Positions 31,371 through 33,372 of a stretch of DNA of 33,372 bases are shown here, one piece after another; position 1 is the first letter of the stretch; every line of letters begins with the position of its first letter. The position numbers and the translations under genes were made by a program. The stretch lies in the NCBI GenBank assembly GCA_023299885.1, contig JALZUS010000080.1, positions 1 through 33,372 on the forward strand. Reading direction: 5' to 3'. Under the pieces are notes generated by a model. The model worked only from the letters and a program-made list of their open reading frames with translations. It had not been told where the DNA came from and did no database searches. The stretch is from Bdellovibrionales bacterium (GTDB taxonomy: Bacteria > Bdellovibrionota > Bdellovibrionia > Bdellovibrionales > UBA1609).

Positions 31371-32179
31371 GCTGTCTCCTTTTTAGAAGTAGCATCTTGC
31401 TCTTTTAGTTTATCAGAAGGCTTTTTAACTTCTTTAGTCGCTTTCTCTTCAGCAAACATTTGCTCTATGGTAGAATCTCCATTAACAATAGCGTTTCTCA
31501 TACCTATCAAGGTGATAAGCAAGTCTACATTTAAGTCTGCTTTTCCTTTTATATTTAGTTTTTTAAATATCTGTTCTTTCTTAACTTCAAAGCTTTCCCA
31601 TCTTGTAAGCTCTTCATTTAAGCTGTCTTTAAAGGATTTATGGTCACCAGTAGCCGTTTTTTTAGCTTTCTCGTATATAGATTTAGCAAGAGAGAAAGGG
31701 ATACACTTAAAAACAGCGTTTCTAAAAGCAATACTGCAAGCAGCATTCCCAGTAACTACGATCATGTCTTCCTTGTATCTTCTGCCGTACTTGTCGGTGA
31801 TTTTACGCTTTACTTCTGTTCTTACAGCAATGTTTTTCTCTAAATCCATGCAAGTGCCTAGAGCGGTAATAAACTTTGCATCTATGGATAAAATCTTAGC
31901 TTCTGCACGACAATTACCCCATGAGTATTGAACAGCTTCAGCAAACCTTACACTAGGCCCTAGTATTTTTTTACCAGCTCTAGGTAGGGCATAAAACATA
32001 GATTGAGCAGTTTCCATATCTGCACAAGCAATCTCAGTAAGCTCTTTTTTGAACTTATCAATACTACGTGGAAATTGCTTAGCAGTTGCAACTTGAGTAT
32101 CAATTTGCGCTCTATCCATCGCCATTAAAGCAGTGCTGGTATCAACAATCTCTATTTTTTCTATAATTTCTTCTTTCAT
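31367..32179 (-). CDS. Probable recombination protein paired with the exonuclease
   Basis: 270 residues from ATG 32179 (GGAG about 10 bases before; longer frame to 32230 lies inside the exonuclease gene). The conserved-looking core is FYALPRAGKKILGPSVRFAE, then YSWGNCRAEAKI, DMIVVTGNAACSIAFRNAVF and a Lys-rich C-terminal tail. Proteins with this core are common beside phage exonucleases, and I infer a single-strand annealing role (RecT/Erf-like function). It overlaps or abuts both neighbours. It lacks Walker motifs, so it is not a RecA-type protein. Confidence 0.6.
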   Translation of the reverse strand: MKEEIIEKIEIVDTSTALMAMDRAQIDTQVATAKQFPRSIDKFKKELTEIACADMETAQSMFYALPRAGKKILGPSVRFAEAVQYSWGNCRAEAKILSIDAKFITALGTCMDLEKNIAVRTEVKRKITDKYGRRYKEDMIVVTGNAACSIAFRNAVFKCIPFSLAKSIYEKAKKTATGDHKSFKDSLNEELTRWESFEVKKEQIFKKLNIKGKADLNVDLLITLIGMRNAIVNGDSTIEQMFAEEKATKEVKKPSDKLKEQDATSKKETA

Positions 32180-32181
32180 TT

Positions 32182-33087
32182 TTATAATTCTCCATATTCT
32201 TGAGTTAGTTCTAATTGTGTTTGACACCAATCACGTGTGTTTTTTCTAAGGCTAATCGGTCTAATTCCATCGGGGTAAGCAGGGAAGTTGTTTTTTTCTT
32301 TACAACGTGCATAAATCTGCTTCGCTCTTTTAACTAGCAATCTTCCAAGCTCAATATCATCATCATCTAATTGATAAGCAGCAGGTAAATGTAGTCCTTG
32401 ATTTTCTAAAACTACATGGACAAATTCACAGTCAGGAGCTGCAAGCTTAAGAATTTCAGCGCCGTCTAGGTAGTGACCAGATTGAACATGGTACCCAAAC
32501 TTCCCGATTTCATAACTAAAAGTAGAAGGATCAGCATCATAAGCAGTCTTAATATCAATGAGGTAGTAAGCTTTTTTATTAGCGTTAAATAAGGCTTTAT
32601 CAATTCTAGCCTTGCACATAATGCCAGTATCTGGACATTCCCAAACTAATGTTAGTTCTTCTTTGCCTTTCTCTTTAAAAAACCATTGAATTTCAGGATA
32701 ATCAGATAAGTTATCTCTAGCTTTAATTAGCTTCTGTAGTTCTTCATTCCCAACAATAAGCAAATTAGGGTTGTCAGCGTGAAACTTAGCAACTCTAGCT
32801 CTATATTCATCAGAGTTTTTAGGAGTTAGGCTCAGCTTACCTTTTTTGGTAAGGATGCCTTGAGTTAAGTCAGGCATCACTTTTACTTTTTCTTCTAGTA
32901 GGTGAGGCTCTAATAAAGAAATATGCACCAAGCTACCAAAATCCATAGATTTAGTAGTTTTCTGCTTATTTCTATTGTCCCAATACTTCGCAGGACACTT
33001 GAACAACTCCAAGCACCCAGACTGGTTAAAGGCATCAATAGCTTTATAGTCTTCAAATGAAAGACCTTCGTATATTCCACCTTTCAT
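32182..33087 (-). CDS. RecB-like PD-(D/E)XK exonuclease (DUF3799 type)
   Basis: 301 residues. Would resect double-strand ends to make 3' single strands for annealing. Family start YEGLSFEDYKAIDAFNQSGC; His55 in GSLVHISLLEP; Asp163 in ARIDKAL; Asp178-x-Lys180 in LIDIKTAYD; and the RecB-family QxxxY motif at Gln202-Tyr206 (VQSGHYLDGA). All catalytic parts are present. ATG 33087 follows GAGGTG and overlaps the upstream gene's stop (TAATG). It is the first large gene of the early operon. Confidence 0.85.
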   Translation of the reverse strand: MKGGIYEGLSFEDYKAIDAFNQSGCLELFKCPAKYWDNRNKQKTTKSMDFGSLVHISLLEPHLLEEKVKVMPDLTQGILTKKGKLSLTPKNSDEYRARVAKFHADNPNLLIVGNEELQKLIKARDNLSDYPEIQWFFKEKGKEELTLVWECPDTGIMCKARIDKALFNANKKAYYLIDIKTAYDADPSTFSYEIGKFGYHVQSGHYLDGAEILKLAAPDCEFVHVVLENQGLHLPAAYQLDDDDIELGRLLVKRAKQIYARCKEKNNFPAYPDGIRPISLRKNTRDWCQTQLELTQEYGEL

Positions 33088-33372
33088 TAAAGCACCTCAC
33101 AATGTCTAGAATCTCTGTATGACTCTCTAAGCTCTTTCTGTAAGCTGTCACATTCTTGCTGAAGCTCACTAAATTGCTCATCACCGCAAGAACAGCTCTC
33201 AGAGTTTCCGCTTAATAGGCTCTCTAAGTAATCTTTTCTTTCAGTAAGGCTAGATTTAGTAATCTTTAAGTTTTTAATTTCTTTCTTAAGCTCAAGAATG
33301 TAGCTTTGAGAAAGTCTATCTTTAGCCTCTAGCTCAGTTATAAGAGCTTCATTGATAGCGTTTAGTGAATCC
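33087..33372 (-). CDS. Coiled-coil early protein (main part; start lies at base 101 of the left end)
   Basis: The gene crosses the junction and encodes 95 residues in the circle. Residues 1-55 and 66-90 are charged helices with heptad leucines (SQSYILELKKEIKNLKITKS; FSELQQECDSLQKELRESYR), separated by a CSCG turn that may bind metal or be disulphide-linked. It is co-transcribed with and overlaps the exonuclease gene. An accessory role in recombination is possible by position only. Confidence 0.75.
   Translation of the reverse strand, partial: DSLNAINEALITELEAKDRLSQSYILELKKEIKNLKITKSSLTERKDYLESLLSGNSESCSCGDEQFSELQQECDSLQKELRESYRDSRHCEVL
33274..33372. repeat. Direct terminal repeat, right copy
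   Basis: Exact second copy of bases 1-99. It contains nearly all of the 5' part of the leftward coiled-coil gene, whose ATG is at 99-101 in the left copy. Only the first two bases of that start codon are missing at the right edge of the window. Confidence 0.95.

Noticed and set aside
31467..31931. 154-codon frame on the plus strand within the recombination gene
   Set aside because: Antisense, Ser/Phe-rich mirror of a well-supported gene, no ribosome site.
1..33372. tRNA or rRNA genes
   Set aside because: Scanning intergenic regions by eye found no cloverleaf with a TTC-A-A-x-C type T-loop; a covariance-model search would be decisive.

Overview
This window is an essentially complete genome of a tailed, podovirus-like bacteriophage. 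The first 99 bases are repeated exactly as the last 99, so the contig closes into a circle of about 33,273 bp; the repeat length fits an assembler k-mer overlap. The DNA is AT-rich, with many AGA and ATA codons. Shine-Dalgarno sequences are frequent (GGAGG, AGGAG), adjoining genes often overlap as TAATG or ATGA, and there is a phage-encoded lipoprotein. This points to a low-GC Gram-negative host that uses Shine-Dalgarno starts. I cannot name the host.

Layout. Bases 248-772 are a divergent control region. A good leftward sigma70-like promoter (-10 at 358-363, -35 at 381-386) sits beside nested GATAA/TTATC palindromes. The rightward arm (773-24,721) is the late region: terminase small and large subunits, P22-like portal, an unusual cassette of appendage-like genes (4697-8436), a small pre-scaffold protein, scaffold, major capsid protein followed by a terminator, a head-completion-type protein, a neck adaptor fused to two tandem lectin-like domains, a nozzle/hub protein interleaved with four ejection-type proteins, a tail fibre, a lysis cassette (holin-like, lipoprotein, M15 peptidase, spanin-like), and a run of very small genes ending at a strong terminator (24,794-24,819). 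Two tiny membrane-protein genes lie on the opposite strand at 20,532-20,855, with their own candidate promoter, in the only large gap of this arm.

The leftward arm (24,831-33,372, continuing across the junction to 247) is the early region. In transcription order it carries two small genes, a RecB-like exonuclease (DUF3799-type), a probable partner recombinase, a small PC4-like protein, a winged-helix replication-initiator-like protein, a DnaA domain IV-like DNA-binding protein, two unknowns, a secreted cysteine-rich unknown, a RusA resolvase, a tyrosine integrase, a small HTH protein, and a tail of small accessory genes, several of them membrane proteins. The small genes are separated by repeated spacer sequences. 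No DNA polymerase and no CI-type repressor are visible, so replication probably relies on the host replisome, and the route to lysogeny is unclear despite the integrase.

How it fits together. The initiator-like gene carries seven TGATAC/GTATCA hexamers in alternating orientation beside a low-complexity AT-rich stretch, an arrangement like lambda O and its internal origin. With the DnaA-like protein, exonuclease/recombinase pair and RusA it forms a compact replication and recombination module. The most unusual points are the neck adaptor with duplicated lectin-like domains, the origin-like iterons inside the initiator gene, the repeated GATAA spacers shared with the control region, the antisense membrane gene pair, and the secreted protein between the replication genes and rusA.
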